Assembly (NCBI GenBank): GCA_024305405.1
Contig: JAKNDB010000075.1
Coordinates: 1,319,501-1,383,500 of the forward strand
Origin: Dirofilaria immitis
Lineage: Eukaryota > Nematoda > Chromadorea > Rhabditida > Onchocercidae
Direction: 5' to 3'
Length of the DNA stretch: 64,000 nucleotides
In this document: one piece after another, positions 63,697-64,000 of the stretch
How the letters are laid out: every line of letters begins with the position of its first letter
Numbering within the stretch: the stretch's first letter is position 1
Position numbers and translations under genes: made by a program
The notes under the pieces: model-generated
Told to the model about the DNA's origin: nothing
Databases searched by the model: none
The model's input: the letters and a program-made list of their open reading frames with translations, nothing else

Positions 63697-64000
63697 CTGA
63701 AGATATTTTCGTTAGTTTAGAAAATCTTTTCTAATTAATTTCAAAAAAATTTCTAAGACTCAAAAGACTATCACATTCATAAAGTATTCAAAAAGAAAGA
63801 AGTGATGCAACTTATTGTTAAGAATGTTTTAATAATGCCATTATTAAATCATATAAAACAAATAGAATGAGAAGGACAGGATAACAGCAAGTAGTATTCA
63901 ATAGATTAGTTATATCACATAGTTAAAATCACTTCACGTAGCTAAGTGTATTGAGATTGAAATTTTAGAAATTAAAATCGAATATTTGTTGTTGACATAT
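63697..64000. other. Probable 5' intron of MRPL24
   Basis: No exon recognised. On the minus strand it precedes the acceptor at 63697-63699, so at least part is intron. Confidence 0.5.

Overview
The window is nuclear DNA of a nematode, most likely a clade III (spirurid or filarial) worm. The evidence is very high A+T content, short spliced exons with GTAAGT/TTTCAG-type junctions, the nematode telomere unit TTAGGC, proteins closest in pattern to nematode orthologues, and a decayed bacterial (probably Wolbachia) guanylate-kinase gene embedded in an intergenic region. I cannot name the genus from sequence alone.

Layout. 1-6360 (+): most of a Spalt/SALL-type zinc-finger transcription factor (C. 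elegans SEM-4 type), its 5' exons lying outside the window. 6361-21179: a gene desert of about 15 kb, rich in microsatellites and tandem repeats, holding the decayed bacterial gmk fragment. 21180-27115 (+): lysosomal beta-glucuronidase, 12 recognisable exons. 27116-34714: gene-free, with a dead C2H2 zinc-finger fragment, a pair of inverted ~112-bp repeats, an interstitial TTAGGC array and a broken copy of two beta-glucuronidase exons. 34715-40105 (-): RTN4IP1/RAD-8-like oxidoreductase and frataxin. 41028-41673 (+): an unrecognised gene. 41997-53175 (-): MRPL13, an SLC25A44-type mitochondrial carrier, proteasome ATPase RPT5/PSMC3, and a possible small gene, all collinear. 55367-59238 (+): an unrecognised gene of about 377 codons. 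61621-63696 (-): MRPL24, 5' end not seen.

Functionally, five of the ten better-supported genes act in mitochondria (RTN4IP1-like, frataxin, MRPL13, SLC25A44-like, MRPL24). The minus-strand block RPT5 - SLC25A44 - MRPL13 has spacings of about 0.7-0.8 kb and could be transcribed together.

A technical point affects every reading here. Most of the conserved genes carry one or more single-base indels, mainly one base short in A or T runs, while frataxin and the carrier are intact. Because they hit an essential proteasome subunit, and because putting back single bases makes all exon phases agree, I read them as assembly errors rather than gene death. The gmk, zinc-finger and beta-glucuronidase fragments are different: they have substitutions, internal stops and missing parts and are true relics.
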